DNA of 64,000 bases from contig NZ_RCOG02000018.1 of assembly GCF_009663685.2 (NCBI RefSeq), positions 59,256-123,255 on the forward strand, in the 5' to 3' direction. Source of the DNA: Cupriavidus sp. U2 (GTDB lineage: Bacteria > Pseudomonadota > Gammaproteobacteria > Burkholderiales > Burkholderiaceae). Positions 23,586 through 32,316 of this stretch are shown here, one piece after another. The stretch's first letter is position 1. Each line of letters begins with the position of its first letter. A program made the position numbers and the translations under genes. The notes beneath the pieces are model-generated. The model saw nothing but the letters and a program-made list of their open reading frames with translations, had not been told where the DNA came from and made no database searches.

Positions 23586-25715
23586 TTATTTCAACGATAC
23601 GCTGTCGTTCAGGATACGCGGCGTCAGGAACACCAGCAGTTCGGTCCGGTTGTTGACCTTGGCGTTGTTCTTGAACAGGTTGCCCAGCACCGGGATATCG
23701 CCCAGCCAGGGCACCTTGTTGACGGTATTCGACTCGTCCTGGCTGTAGATGCCGCCGATCACCACGGTGCCGCCGTTCTCTACCAGCACCTGCGTCTGCA
23801 CGTGCTTGGTGTCGATGGCGAAGCCGTTGACGGTCTGGATACCCACGCTGTCCTTGTTGACGTCGACGTCCAGCAGCACGTTGCCTTCCGGCGTGATCTG
23901 CGGCGTGACCTCCAGCTTCAGGTTCGCCTTGCGGAACTGGACCGACGTGGCGCCGCTCGACGTGGCAGACTGGTACGGCAGTTCGGTACCCTGCTCGATC
24001 AGCGCCTTGATGTTGTTGGCGGTCACCACACGCGGGCTGGAGATGATCTTGCCCTTGCCGTCGGCTTCCAGCGCGGACAGTTCCACATCCAGGAACCGGC
24101 CTGCTGCGGCATTGAAGATGCTGAATGCCGCAGTGGCCGGATTCGTGCCGTTGATGGCCGCTGCCGGCAGGCTCAGGGCCGGCGACAGGTCGTTCGTGGC
24201 ACCCGGCAGCGAATTGCCATAGTTGCTGCTCAGCGAACTGCCCGCCTTCGGCAAGGCAAAGCCCAGCTTCACACCGAGGTTACGGCTGAAGGTGTCGCTC
24301 GCCTCGACGATACGTGCCTCGATGATCACCTGGCGCACCGGAATATCGATCTTCTGCAGAAATCCCTGCACTTCCTCTAGCTTCGAACCGATGTCGGACA
24401 CGAACAGCTGGTTGGTACGCGGGTCCGCCGTCAGCGAGCCACGCTTGGACAGCATGCGCGTGACGCCTGCAGCACCCGCCCCGCCGCCAGCCGCCGGGAC
24501 CGCCGATCCGCCACCGGAACCACCGGTGACCGCCAGGCCCAGCAGCATGCGGCGTACATCGTCGGCACGCTGGTAGTTGAGCTGGAACACCTGGCTGCGG
24601 ATCGGTTCAAGCTCGTTGATCTGCTGCTGCGCTTCGAGCTCGAGCTTTTCCTTCGTGGCCAGCTCGGCCTTGGGCGCCACCCACAGCACGTTGCCGTTGC
24701 GGCGCGAAGCCAGCCCCTTGGAATCGAGCACGATCTGCAGCGCCTGATCCCACGGCACATCCTTCAGGCGCAGCGTCAGGTTGCCCTGCACGGTGTCGCT
24801 GGTGATGATGTTCAGGTTCGTGAAGTCGGCAAAGACCTGCAGCAGCGAACGGATGTCGATGTTCTGGAAGTTCAGCGACAGGCGCTCGCCCCGGTAGCCC
24901 TGGCCGGAGATCAGCTTGTTCGGGTCTTCCTTGACCTGGCGCACCTCGACCACGAACTGGTTGTCCGTCTGGTACGAGCTGTATTCCCAGTTGCCGCGCG
25001 GCTCGATCGTCAGCCGTGCGGCGCCGTTGGCGTCGGTGGCGCGCATGGCCTGCACCGGCGTGCCGAAGTCGGTCACGTCGAAGCGGCGGCGCAGGTCGTT
25101 CGGCAGCCCGGTGCCAATGAAGTCGACCACCAGATTCTGGCCCTGCTGCTGGATATTGACGCCCGAATCGCGCGACGACAGGTCCACCACCACGCGGCCC
25201 GAACCGTCGCTGCCACGCCGGAAGTCGATATTGCGGATCAGCGTGCGGTTGGCCGACACGGGCTGCATCGCGGGCGCCGCCGGCGCGAACGTCGGCGCGG
25301 CCGCGGCCGCCGACTGCGTCACGTTGTCCATCAGCACTACGAACTGCTTGCCGCGCATTTCCGTGCGATACGTGGCATTGCGGGCCAGGTTCAGCACCAC
25401 GCGGGTGCGGTCCCCGATCTGCATCACGTTCGCGCTCTTGAGCAGCTTGCCGGCGTATTCATACTGCGCCCGGCCCTGTGCGAATCCCGTATCGAAGAAA
25501 TCGATCGCGATCTTTGCAGGATTCTGCGTGGAGAAGTCCACCGGCTTCTGCGCAAGCGGACCTTGCAGGTCGACCGTGAAAACGGTCTGCTCGCCAACCA
25601 CGTTGGCTTCCACCCGCCTGAGCTGGTTGTTTTGTGCCAGTGCGGCCGGAGAGGCCAGCACCAACGCCATCGCTGAGGCGCCCGCAAGCGCCCGGACCCA
25701 ACGTGCCGTGATCAT
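23586..25715 (-). CDS. pilQ: type IV pilus secretin PilQ
   Basis: Outer-membrane secretin that forms the pore for type IV pilus fibres. The 709 residues comprise a signal peptide (MITARWVRAL...AALA), AMIN-type domains that bind peptidoglycan (around VFTVDLQGPLAQKPVDF and a second copy near VVDLSSRDSGVN), secretin N0/N1 domains (YRGERLSLNFQNIDIRSLLQ; LELEAQQQINELEPIRSQVFQLNY) and the C-terminal secretin core (GVKLGFALP ... VPWLGDIPVLGNLFKN). The ATG at 25713-25715 is preceded by GGAGG and overlaps the pilP stop; the longer frame to 25757 runs into pilP. A Gly/Ala-rich insert lies around residues 400-420. Confidence 0.95.
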   Translation of the reverse strand: MITARWVRALAGASAMALVLASPAALAQNNQLRRVEANVVGEQTVFTVDLQGPLAQKPVDFSTQNPAKIAIDFFDTGFAQGRAQYEYAGKLLKSANVMQIGDRTRVVLNLARNATYRTEMRGKQFVVLMDNVTQSAAAAAPTFAPAAPAMQPVSANRTLIRNIDFRRGSDGSGRVVVDLSSRDSGVNIQQQGQNLVVDFIGTGLPNDLRRRFDVTDFGTPVQAMRATDANGAARLTIEPRGNWEYSSYQTDNQFVVEVRQVKEDPNKLISGQGYRGERLSLNFQNIDIRSLLQVFADFTNLNIITSDTVQGNLTLRLKDVPWDQALQIVLDSKGLASRRNGNVLWVAPKAELATKEKLELEAQQQINELEPIRSQVFQLNYQRADDVRRMLLGLAVTGGSGGGSAVPAAGGGAGAAGVTRMLSKRGSLTADPRTNQLFVSDIGSKLEEVQGFLQKIDIPVRQVIIEARIVEASDTFSRNLGVKLGFALPKAGSSLSSNYGNSLPGATNDLSPALSLPAAAINGTNPATAAFSIFNAAAGRFLDVELSALEADGKGKIISSPRVVTANNIKALIEQGTELPYQSATSSGATSVQFRKANLKLEVTPQITPEGNVLLDVDVNKDSVGIQTVNGFAIDTKHVQTQVLVENGGTVVIGGIYSQDESNTVNKVPWLGDIPVLGNLFKNNAKVNNRTELLVFLTPRILNDSVSLK

Positions 25716-26251
25716 GCGGATGCCTCCAGCTTCAGGCTGGTCATTTTCTCTTTCCAATCTGAGACCCCTTCCCGAACCAATTCGCGCAACACGATCTCTT
25801 GATCGCTGATGCGGACCACCCGGCCATAGCTCTGGCCGAGATACTGACCCACCTTGACGTGATGGATCTTGTTATCTACGCGTACGACACCGTAGGTCTC
25901 GCCGTTTTTCTTCAGCATGCCGAGCATCTTGAAGTTCTCCAGCGGATAGTCTTCAAGCGGCTCGTGTCGCCGTCCGGCCTCCGGCGACTCAGACATCGTC
26001 TTGTTCAGTTCGCCGATCTTCGTCTGCGCAAACGGTTCCGGCGATGCGCGCCCGCCGTACTCGCGTGGCGTGTACGACTTGACCTCGGGCAACGGTTCCG
26101 GCGGCGGGGCCTTGGCGGCGCGTGTCTGCGCCATCCATTGGTGCAGACCATCGTCGTCGCTCTGGCCGCAGCCGGCCAGGGCCGCCACGGCCAGCGCGGC
26201 GGCGGCCAGCGCCTGCAGCTTGGCAGGCTGGGGTCGGGTCAGGCGGCTCAC
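25712..26251 (-). CDS. pilP: type IV pilus inner-membrane lipoprotein PilP
   Basis: Lipoprotein that links the PilMNO inner-membrane platform to the PilQ secretin. The 179 residues have a lipobox ALAGC (Cys28), a Pro-rich linker (AKAPPPEPLPEVKSYTPREYGG), then the beta-sandwich PilP domain seen in YPLENFKMLGMLKKNGETYGVVRVDNKIHHVKVGQYLGQSYG. The stop overlaps the pilQ start (ATGA) and the start overlaps the pilO stop by four bases. Confidence 0.94.
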   Translation of the reverse strand: MSRLTRPQPAKLQALAAAALAVAALAGCGQSDDDGLHQWMAQTRAAKAPPPEPLPEVKSYTPREYGGRASPEPFAQTKIGELNKTMSESPEAGRRHEPLEDYPLENFKMLGMLKKNGETYGVVRVDNKIHHVKVGQYLGQSYGRVVRISDQEIVLRELVREGVSDWKEKMTSLKLEASA

Positions 26252-26922
26252 TTGGCGCCTCCCTTCTTGTTCTTCGCGGCGGCGTCGGCGGCAGCCTTGC
26301 GCTGCGCGGCCTGCTCGTCCGGGTCCAGTGCGCGATAGGCCATCGCCACCCCTTCCATCGACAGCGTGCCGTCCTTGCCGACCGACATGTTCAGGTTACG
26401 CATGGAGACGATCCGCGACAGCGCCGCCACGTCGGCGTTGAACAGCGCGACGTCGTGGTAGCGGCCGGTGACCTTCAGGTTGACCGGAATTTCGGCAAAG
26501 TACGGCTTGATGGCCGCCGGCTGCGGCTTGAACAGTTCGAACTGGAGACCCCGCGCCACACCGGCGTGGTTGACGTCGGCCAGCAGCGCGTCCATTTCCG
26601 TGCTGTTCGGCAATTGCCGCTCGGCGAGCGCCACGCGTTTTTCGACTTCGGCCTTCTGCGTGCGCAGTGCGTCCAGATTGGCCACCTGCGCCACCTTCGA
26701 CTTGAACTGCTGCTTCAGCTGTTCGTGTTCGGCGTGCTTGCGGTCGAGTTCGTCGCTCTTGTCGCTCCAGTAGAACTGCCAGCCCAGCACCAGCACGATC
26801 ACGGCCGCCAGGATCGAGAACAGCACGCGGGGGGCGGCCGGCCAGGTTTCGGGCTCGTTCAGGTTCAGGCCACGGAACTGCGTGGTCAGGTCCTGCAGGG
26901 AGATATTGGAATTCAGCGCCAT
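26248..26922 (-). CDS. pilO: type IV pilus alignment protein PilO
   Basis: Bitopic inner-membrane protein that dimerises with PilN in the pilus alignment subcomplex. In the 224 residues there is one N-terminal membrane segment (VLFSILAAVIVLVLGWQFYW), a periplasmic coiled coil (SDELDRKHAEHEQLKQQFKSK ... EVEKRVALAERQLPN) and a ferredoxin-like PilO core (GLQFELFKPQPAAIKPYFAEIPVNLKVTGRYHDVALF). The C-terminus is Ala/Lys-rich. It is adjacent to pilN, with two bases between. Confidence 0.94.
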   Translation of the reverse strand: MALNSNISLQDLTTQFRGLNLNEPETWPAAPRVLFSILAAVIVLVLGWQFYWSDKSDELDRKHAEHEQLKQQFKSKVAQVANLDALRTQKAEVEKRVALAERQLPNSTEMDALLADVNHAGVARGLQFELFKPQPAAIKPYFAEIPVNLKVTGRYHDVALFNADVAALSRIVSMRNLNMSVGKDGTLSMEGVAMAYRALDPDEQAAQRKAAADAAAKNKKGGAK

Positions 26923-26924
26923 GA

Positions 26925-27572
26925 TCAGACGTTGCCTCCCGCCGGCTTGGCCGCGGCAGCCGACGCGCCTGCCCGCTTCTTGTCAGCCGGTTGCTCCGGC
27001 GCGCGATAGGCGAAACGCATCGAGAAATCGAACAGCCGGCGCTGTTCGCGCAGGTTGTTGGTCATCATGATGGCCTTCGACTCCACCAGCTCGGCGTGGT
27101 CCAGCCATTGCACCTGGCTGAAGTTGCGCAGCAGTTCCGACACGCGTTCGTTGGACTGCGCCACACCGGTGATGACGAACGTGTCCCCCGACTGCTTGAG
27201 CGTGGTCAGGTACACGCCCTCGGGTACCTGGCGCACCAGTTCCTCAAGCAGCTGCACGGGCATGTTGCGCTCGGCCTGCAGGCTTTCGATGGCGCGCTGG
27301 CGATCCAGCAGCGCCTCGATGTCCTTCTTGAGCGTCGTGACCTCCCTGATCTGCCCGTCCATGCGGGCATTCTCGGCCGTCAGCGTCTGATTGAGATGGG
27401 TCATCTCATCGATCTTGGAATCGATGTAGAAGCCGCCGATCAGCACCACGAGCGCGCCCGCGCCCGCCGCACCGCCCAGCATGCTGTAGACCTTCTTGCG
27501 CCGGGCTGCCTTGCGCGCCTCGTGATACGGCAGCAGGTTGACCGACGGAACGGTATTCGTCGTCGTGGACAT
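26925..27572 (-). CDS. pilN: type IV pilus assembly protein PilN
   Basis: Inner-membrane partner of PilO whose cytoplasmic N-terminus docks onto PilM. The conserved PilM-binding motif is seen as VNLLPYHEARKAARRKK at residues 10-26, followed by a membrane helix (GGAAGAGALVVLIGGFYID), a coiled coil, and the periplasmic fimbrial-assembly domain (VPEGVYLTTLKQSGDTFVITGVAQSNERVSELLRNF). The 215 residues include a Lys/Ala-rich end. It lies 18 bases after pilM. Confidence 0.95.
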   Translation of the reverse strand: MSTTTNTVPSVNLLPYHEARKAARRKKVYSMLGGAAGAGALVVLIGGFYIDSKIDEMTHLNQTLTAENARMDGQIREVTTLKKDIEALLDRQRAIESLQAERNMPVQLLEELVRQVPEGVYLTTLKQSGDTFVITGVAQSNERVSELLRNFSQVQWLDHAELVESKAIMMTNNLREQRRLFDFSMRFAYRAPEQPADKKRAGASAAAAKPAGGNV

Positions 27573-27590
27573 GCGGGTCCCCCCGGTGAC

Positions 27591-28676
27591 TTATTGGAGG
27601 CCGCGCAGCGCCAGTCCCGCACTGACGATGTAGGCAGGCAGGTCGCGCTGGAGATAGCGCTCGTTGACCTTGCCGGCGGTCGTCATGTTTGCGAAGGGAT
27701 TGGCCAGCGTGGTCGTGATCTGCGTCTGTTGCTGGATCGCCGCCTGGACACCCAGCAGCGAGGCGTGCCCGCCGGAGAGCAGGATCTCGTCGACGCGGCC
27801 GAGGCTGGAGCTGGCGATGAAGTTGCCGATGGCGCCCTGCACCTCCATGGCCAGCGCCTCCAGCGACGGCTTGAGCAGTTGCCCTCGCCACGCTTCGGGC
27901 AGCGTGTTCTTGCGCTTCTTGATTTCGGCCTTGAGCGCATCGAGCGTGAACATGCGTGCGGCGCTTTGCGTCAGCTGGTCGCCATAGCTGTTCAGCGGCT
28001 GCTCGTAGAGTTCCTTCCAGCCCTGGTAGAAGATGGCCTTGGAACGGCTGCCGCCCAGATGGACCACGGCCACCACGGGCAGGTCCTTGGCATCGGTTTC
28101 GTTCAGGCCGGCGGGGACGCCAAGCATCTGCACGACCGATCGCTGCACGGCGTACTCTTCCACATCCATCACCTGCGGCTTCAGGCCTGCCAGTTCGGCA
28201 GCCGTCACGCGCTCCTGGACACGATCACTGTTGGCAGCCGTGACGCGTACGCCAATGCCGCCTTCGGTTTCGCTGGGACCAATCACCGCGAAGTCGAAAT
28301 TCACCGCCTGCGACGGCGGATAGAGGCGGTGCGCCTCGGATTCGACCTGCGAATAGAGTTCGTCTTCGGACAGGTTGTCCGGCAGACTGACCGTCTGGGA
28401 TTCCGTCAGCATGGACGGCACGCCCAGGACCACGTCCCGGGTGCGGATGCCGGCCTTGCCGAGCGCGCGCTTGAGCGCAATCCCGACGGCTTCGATGTTG
28501 ACCACGTTGCCATCGGCAACGGCGTTGCGGTCCAGCAGTTCGCTGGCGCATTTCTCCAGCCGATAGTCGTTTTTGCCCATCCCAACGGACAGCTCAACGA
28601 CCTTGACGCTGGACGAACCAATATCCACGCCGACCGTAGTCTGGCGCAGAAGACCCGACAAGATGCCCCGTCGCAA
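27591..28676 (-). CDS. pilM: type IV pilus assembly protein PilM (actin-like)
   Basis: Cytoplasmic actin/FtsA-like ATP-binding protein that anchors PilN and starts the pilMNOPQ operon. The phosphate-1 loop VGVDIGSSSVKVVEL and the adenosine loop ILLSGGHASLLGV are clear. Start choice: a TTG at 28674-28676 has a strong AGGGGG six bases upstream and gives 361 residues; the ATG at 28710-28712 (373 residues) has only a weak site. I favour TTG. The longer open frame to 28916 is not supported by family length (about 350-360). Confidence 0.92.
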   Translation of the reverse strand: MRRGILSGLLRQTTVGVDIGSSSVKVVELSVGMGKNDYRLEKCASELLDRNAVADGNVVNIEAVGIALKRALGKAGIRTRDVVLGVPSMLTESQTVSLPDNLSEDELYSQVESEAHRLYPPSQAVNFDFAVIGPSETEGGIGVRVTAANSDRVQERVTAAELAGLKPQVMDVEEYAVQRSVVQMLGVPAGLNETDAKDLPVVAVVHLGGSRSKAIFYQGWKELYEQPLNSYGDQLTQSAARMFTLDALKAEIKKRKNTLPEAWRGQLLKPSLEALAMEVQGAIGNFIASSSLGRVDEILLSGGHASLLGVQAAIQQQTQITTTLANPFANMTTAGKVNERYLQRDLPAYIVSAGLALRGLQ

Positions 28677-29125
28677 GGTTGACCCCCTGACATTTGAACT
28701 CGCCCACGGCATGTCCGCTCTAATGGTGCGAGCCAGTTTCTTGGATGAAACGTTTGCTCTTTTATGTTCGTCGATTCTTACAAAATCCGGAGGCGCTGGC
28801 AATGTGCCGGTTTGACCACGCTTTCTTTTTCGGAAGGTCCCCGGGAATCCGTTGCCAAAATCCGACGGTCTGCAACCCCGCCGTCGGGTGGCATGGGCCT
28901 GACATGATCCGGGCACGCCAGCTTCCCCTCACCCCCGGCACACGCACCCCTCCCTGAGGCATCGCCCGCCAGCCCGCGTCACGCCTGCGTCCCGCAGCCC
29001 GTGACAGACTGATCTCAACGGCATTACATCTTGTAACAGCACGGTAGCGACTTTCGCGCCACTGGCCCGCGGGAGCGGCCTGGTACCGACGATATAATCC
29101 GGGCACTCTTGTTAGGTAAACCCTT
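28677..29125. other. divergent regulatory gap between pilM and mrcA
   Basis: A 449-base non-coding gap. On the plus side a TATAAT at 29093-29098 sits 27 bases before mrcA. An inverted repeat TTACA-TCT-TGTAA is at 29024-29036, about 57 bases upstream of that -10. On the minus side I see only a weak TTGCCA/TAAGAA pair for pilM. I see no convincing ORF or RNA in the rest. Confidence 0.5.
29093..29098 (+). promoter_or_regulatory. -10 element of mrcA
   Basis: Perfect TATAAT 27 bases before the mrcA ATG, with an AGGT ribosome-binding site in between. The -35 is not recognisable. Confidence 0.45.
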
Positions 29126-31504
29126 ATGGCCACAGCACAACAGAAGCCGTCCCTTCCCGTCCGCCGTCCGTTGTGGGCGCGCATCGCGTTCTGGGTATTC
29201 GGGCTGCTTGCTGCCGGCGTCGTCGCCGTGGCGCTGCTGGTGGGCTATGCGCTGGTCGTGGCCGCCCCCAACCTGCCGTCGCTGGACACCATCACCGACT
29301 ACCGGCCGAAGATTCCGTTGCGCATCTATACGGCCGACAACGTGCTGATTGGCGAGTTTGGCGAAGAGCGCCGCAACTTCGTGCCGATCACCGAGATCCC
29401 CGACGTCATGAAGAAGGCCGTGCTGGCCATCGAGGACGACCGCTTCTACGAGCACGGCGGCGTGGACTTCGTCGGCGTGATGCGTGCCGGGCTGGCCAAC
29501 CTGCGTGGCGGCCTGTCGCAGGGTGCATCGACCATCACGATGCAGGTGGCGCGCAACTTCTTCCTGTCGAGCGAGAAGACCTACACGCGCAAGATCTACG
29601 AGATGCTGCTGGCGTACAAGATCGAGGCGAACCTGACCAAGGACCAGATCCTCGAGCTGTACATGAACCAGATCTACCTGGGGCAGCGCGCCTACGGCTT
29701 TGCCAGCGCCGCGCGCGTGTACTTCGGCAAGTCGATCAAGGACGTCACCCCGGCAGAGGCGGCGATGCTGGCCGGGCTGCCGAAGGCGCCGTCGGCCTAC
29801 AACCCGGTGGTGAATCCGCGTCGCGCCAAGGTACGCCAGGAGTACATCCTGCAGCGCATGCGCGACCTGCGCTACATCACGCCCGAGCAGTATGACCAGG
29901 CCGTGCGCGAGGAACTGAAGGTGCGCAGCGAGGGCAACGAATTCTCGACGCACGCCGAGTACGTGGCCGAGATCGTGCGCCAGCTGATGTACGCGCAGTA
30001 CCGCGAGGAGACGTACACGCGCGGCCTGACTGTCTACACCACGCTGAACAAGGCCGATCAGGACGCCGCCTACGAGTCCGTGCGCAACGGGATCATGACC
30101 TACGAGCGCAAGCACGGCTACCGCGGCCCCGAGGCCTTCATCGACCTGCCGTCCGATCCGGCCGACCGCGAGCAGGCCATCGACGACGCGCTGGTGGAGC
30201 ATCCGGGCAGCGACGATCTGCGCTCCGCCGTGGTAACGAGCGTGTCGCCCAGGCAGGTGAAGGCGACGCTGCTGTCCGGCGAAGTGGCCACCATCGAAGG
30301 CACGGCGCTGCGTTTCATCGCGCCGTCGCTGTCGGCCAGTGCCCAGCCGAAGGTCAAGATCCGTCCGGGTGCGATCATTCGCGTGACGCAGGATCCGAAG
30401 GACAACACGTGGTCGGTCACGCAGCTGCCCGAAGTGGCCGCCGCGTTCATCTCGCTGAGCCCCGAGGACGGTTCGATCCGTTCGATGGTGGGCGGCTTCG
30501 ACTACAACCGCAACAAGTTCAACCACGTGACGCAGGCCTGGCGCCAGCCCGGTTCCAGCTTCAAGCCGTTCATCTACACGGCGGCGCTGGAAAAGGGGTT
30601 CTCGCCGGCCACGGTGATCAATGATGCACCGCTGACAATCGGCCCGGACACCGGCGGACAGGTCTGGGAACCGAAGAACTACGATGGCAAGTTCGAAGGC
30701 CCGATGACCATGCGCCGCGCCCTGGCCAAGTCGAAGAACCTGGTGTCGGTGCGTATCCTGCGCGCCATCGGCACGCAGTACGCCCAGGACTACATCACGC
30801 GCTTCGGCTTCGAGGCCGACAAGCACCCGGCCTATCTGCCGATGGCGCTGGGCGCCGGCAGCGTGACGCCGCTGCAGATGGCGGGCGCCTATTCGGTCTT
30901 CGCCAACGGCGGCTATCGCGTGAATCCGTACCTGATCCAGCGTGTGGAAGACTCGCGCGGCAAGGTCATTTCCGAGACCCATCCGCAGAAGGCCGGCGAA
31001 GACGCCGTGCGTGTGCTGGACGCCCGCACCGCGTTCATCGCCGACAGCATGCTGCGTGAAGTGGTGCGCAGCGGCACGGCCAACCCGGCCAAGCAGCGCC
31101 TGGGCCGCAATGACCTGGCGGGCAAGACCGGCACCACCAACGACGCCGTCGATGCGTGGTTTGCAGGCTACACGCCCAAGCTGGTAGCCATCGCGTGGAT
31201 GGGTTACGACCAGCCCAAGAGCCTGGGCGTGCGCGAAACGGGCGGTGGCCTGGCGCTGCCAATCTGGGTCGGCTACATGGGCAAGGCGCTCAAGGGCGTG
31301 CCCGAGAGCCCGGACCGCCAGCCGCCGGAGGGCGTGGTCATGGCGGCCGGCGACTGGACGCTGGAAGAGAATGCAGCCGGCGCCGGCGTGGCGTCGGTGG
31401 GCCTGGGCGATCCGTGGCCGGGCAAGCCGGAAGAAAGCTCGCGTCCGCCGCAGGATACCGAGCAGGAAAAGAAGAAGATCCTGGAAATGTTCGGCGGCGC
31501 CTGA
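29126..31504 (+). CDS. mrcA: penicillin-binding protein 1A
   Basis: Bifunctional class A PBP that polymerises and cross-links peptidoglycan at the inner membrane. The 792 residues show a short cytoplasmic N-terminus, one membrane anchor (FWVFGLLAAGVVAVALLVGYAL), the glycosyltransferase 51 motifs EDDRFYEHGGVDF, GGLSQGASTITMQVARN and LYMNQIYLGQRAYG, then an OB-like insert (SARQVKATLLSGE region) and the transpeptidase motifs SSFK (acylated Ser), SKN and KTGTT. All catalytic motifs are intact. A mrcA gene divergent from pilM is the usual arrangement in proteobacteria. Confidence 0.97.
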   Translation: MATAQQKPSLPVRRPLWARIAFWVFGLLAAGVVAVALLVGYALVVAAPNLPSLDTITDYRPKIPLRIYTADNVLIGEFGEERRNFVPITEIPDVMKKAVLAIEDDRFYEHGGVDFVGVMRAGLANLRGGLSQGASTITMQVARNFFLSSEKTYTRKIYEMLLAYKIEANLTKDQILELYMNQIYLGQRAYGFASAARVYFGKSIKDVTPAEAAMLAGLPKAPSAYNPVVNPRRAKVRQEYILQRMRDLRYITPEQYDQAVREELKVRSEGNEFSTHAEYVAEIVRQLMYAQYREETYTRGLTVYTTLNKADQDAAYESVRNGIMTYERKHGYRGPEAFIDLPSDPADREQAIDDALVEHPGSDDLRSAVVTSVSPRQVKATLLSGEVATIEGTALRFIAPSLSASAQPKVKIRPGAIIRVTQDPKDNTWSVTQLPEVAAAFISLSPEDGSIRSMVGGFDYNRNKFNHVTQAWRQPGSSFKPFIYTAALEKGFSPATVINDAPLTIGPDTGGQVWEPKNYDGKFEGPMTMRRALAKSKNLVSVRILRAIGTQYAQDYITRFGFEADKHPAYLPMALGAGSVTPLQMAGAYSVFANGGYRVNPYLIQRVEDSRGKVISETHPQKAGEDAVRVLDARTAFIADSMLREVVRSGTANPAKQRLGRNDLAGKTGTTNDAVDAWFAGYTPKLVAIAWMGYDQPKSLGVRETGGGLALPIWVGYMGKALKGVPESPDRQPPEGVVMAAGDWTLEENAAGAGVASVGLGDPWPGKPEESSRPPQDTEQEKKKILEMFGGA

Positions 31505-31540
31505 CGGCCTGCTGGCCTGCCAACCTTCCCCAGCAACAAG

Positions 31541-31566
31541 AAACCGGCCCTGGCGGCCGGTTTTTC
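31541..31566. terminator. bidirectional terminator between mrcA and cyaY
   Basis: Perfect 9-bp stem AAACCGGCC/GGCCGGTTT with a 5-base loop, followed by TTTTTCG on the plus strand. It lies 37 bases past the mrcA stop and before the convergent cyaY stop. Confidence 0.85.
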
Positions 31567-31582
31567 GTTGTGCCGCGCGGGC

Positions 31583-31918
31583 TTACTTCAGCGTCAGCGT
31601 GGTGCCAGCCTGCAGGCTCATGTAGCCGGACAGCGCCGCGTACAGCTCGGCGCCGCTGCGCGTGTCCACCCAGCGGGCGCCATCGTGGCGAAAATGGAAG
31701 CCGCCGGCCTTGGCCGCCACCCACAGCTCCTGCATCGGCGCCTGGCTGTTGACGATGATCTTGGAGCCGTCCTCGAACTCCAGTTCCATCACGTTGCCGG
31801 TACGGTTGATTTCCACGTCGGCGTCGGCGGCATCGGCAGCCGCTTCGATATCGGCTTCCAGCTTGTCCAGGGCCGCGCCGGCCAGTGCCAGGAACTCGGT
31901 CTCGTTGAGGGGGGGCAT
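31583..31918 (-). CDS. cyaY: iron donor protein CyaY (frataxin)
   Basis: Bacterial frataxin, a small iron-binding regulator of Fe-S cluster assembly through IscS. The 111 residues have the acidic first helix (FLALAGAALDKLEADIEAA) followed by alternating strands with the conserved INSQAPMQELWVA-type segment (here IVNSQAPMQELWVAAKAGGFHF) and W-containing RWVDTRSG. ATG 31916-31918 is chosen because a GGAG site lies eight bases upstream; the longer frame begins with TTG. It is divergent from lptM-lysA, a standard proteobacterial arrangement. Confidence 0.94.
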   Translation of the reverse strand: MPPLNETEFLALAGAALDKLEADIEAAADAADADVEINRTGNVMELEFEDGSKIIVNSQAPMQELWVAAKAGGFHFRHDGARWVDTRSGAELYAALSGYMSLQAGTTLTLK

Positions 31919-32035
31919 GCTACACTCCAAGGCCGCCGGCAGCCCGTTTCCACGGGCATTCGGACCGGCAAATCAGATTGATGGAAAACGGGAAAGCCGT
32001 GCGCTTTCCACAGCCATCCGAAAGCCATCCAGACA

Positions 32036-32302
32036 ATGAAGGACTCCCCGATGCTGCGTCGTGGTGCGATTGTATCGGCCTTTGCCGCCCTGCTCGCGAT
32101 GCCCCTAGCCGGGTGCGGCATTCGCGGCCCGCTCTATATGCCCCGCGTACCGCCCGAGCCCACGCCCCCCACGGTGGCCGATCCGGGCCTGGGCCAGCCG
32201 GGCGCAACCCCGCCCCCGGCGCGTCCGATGGGCGAGCCCGCCACATCGACGCCCGCCGTCGCCGAGCCCGCCAAGGGCAGTTCCGCCCCCTCCGCACGCT
32301 GA
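32036..32302 (+). CDS. lptM: LptM-like lipoprotein (YifL)
   Basis: Small outer-membrane lipoprotein; in E. coli LptM binds the LPS translocon LptD and helps its disulfide maturation. The 88-residue product has a lipobox LAGC followed immediately by GIRGPLYMP, the conserved LptM motif in which the lipidated Cys leads into Gly-x-(Lys/Arg)-Gly-Pro-Leu-Tyr. The rest is a Pro/Ala-rich tail of no clear structure. A second in-frame Met at 32051 (MLRRG) could be the true start. It lies 14 bases before lysA and is divergent from cyaY, exactly the yifL context. Confidence 0.88.
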   Translation: MKDSPMLRRGAIVSAFAALLAMPLAGCGIRGPLYMPRVPPEPTPPTVADPGLGQPGATPPPARPMGEPATSTPAVAEPAKGSSAPSAR

Positions 32303-32316
32303 GTGCATGCCAGACC

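Noticed and set aside
26991..28682. Plus-strand open frame of 563 codons opposite pilN and pilM
   Set aside because: Antisense shadow. PilM and PilN motifs are on the minus strand.
29024..29036. TTACA-TCT-TGTAA as an identified regulator site for mrcA
   Set aside because: The inverted repeat is real, but it matches no consensus I can name and is far from the -10.
29024..30982. Minus-strand open frame of 652 codons opposite mrcA
   Set aside because: Shadow of the PBP1A gene; the sense strand carries every GT51 and transpeptidase motif.
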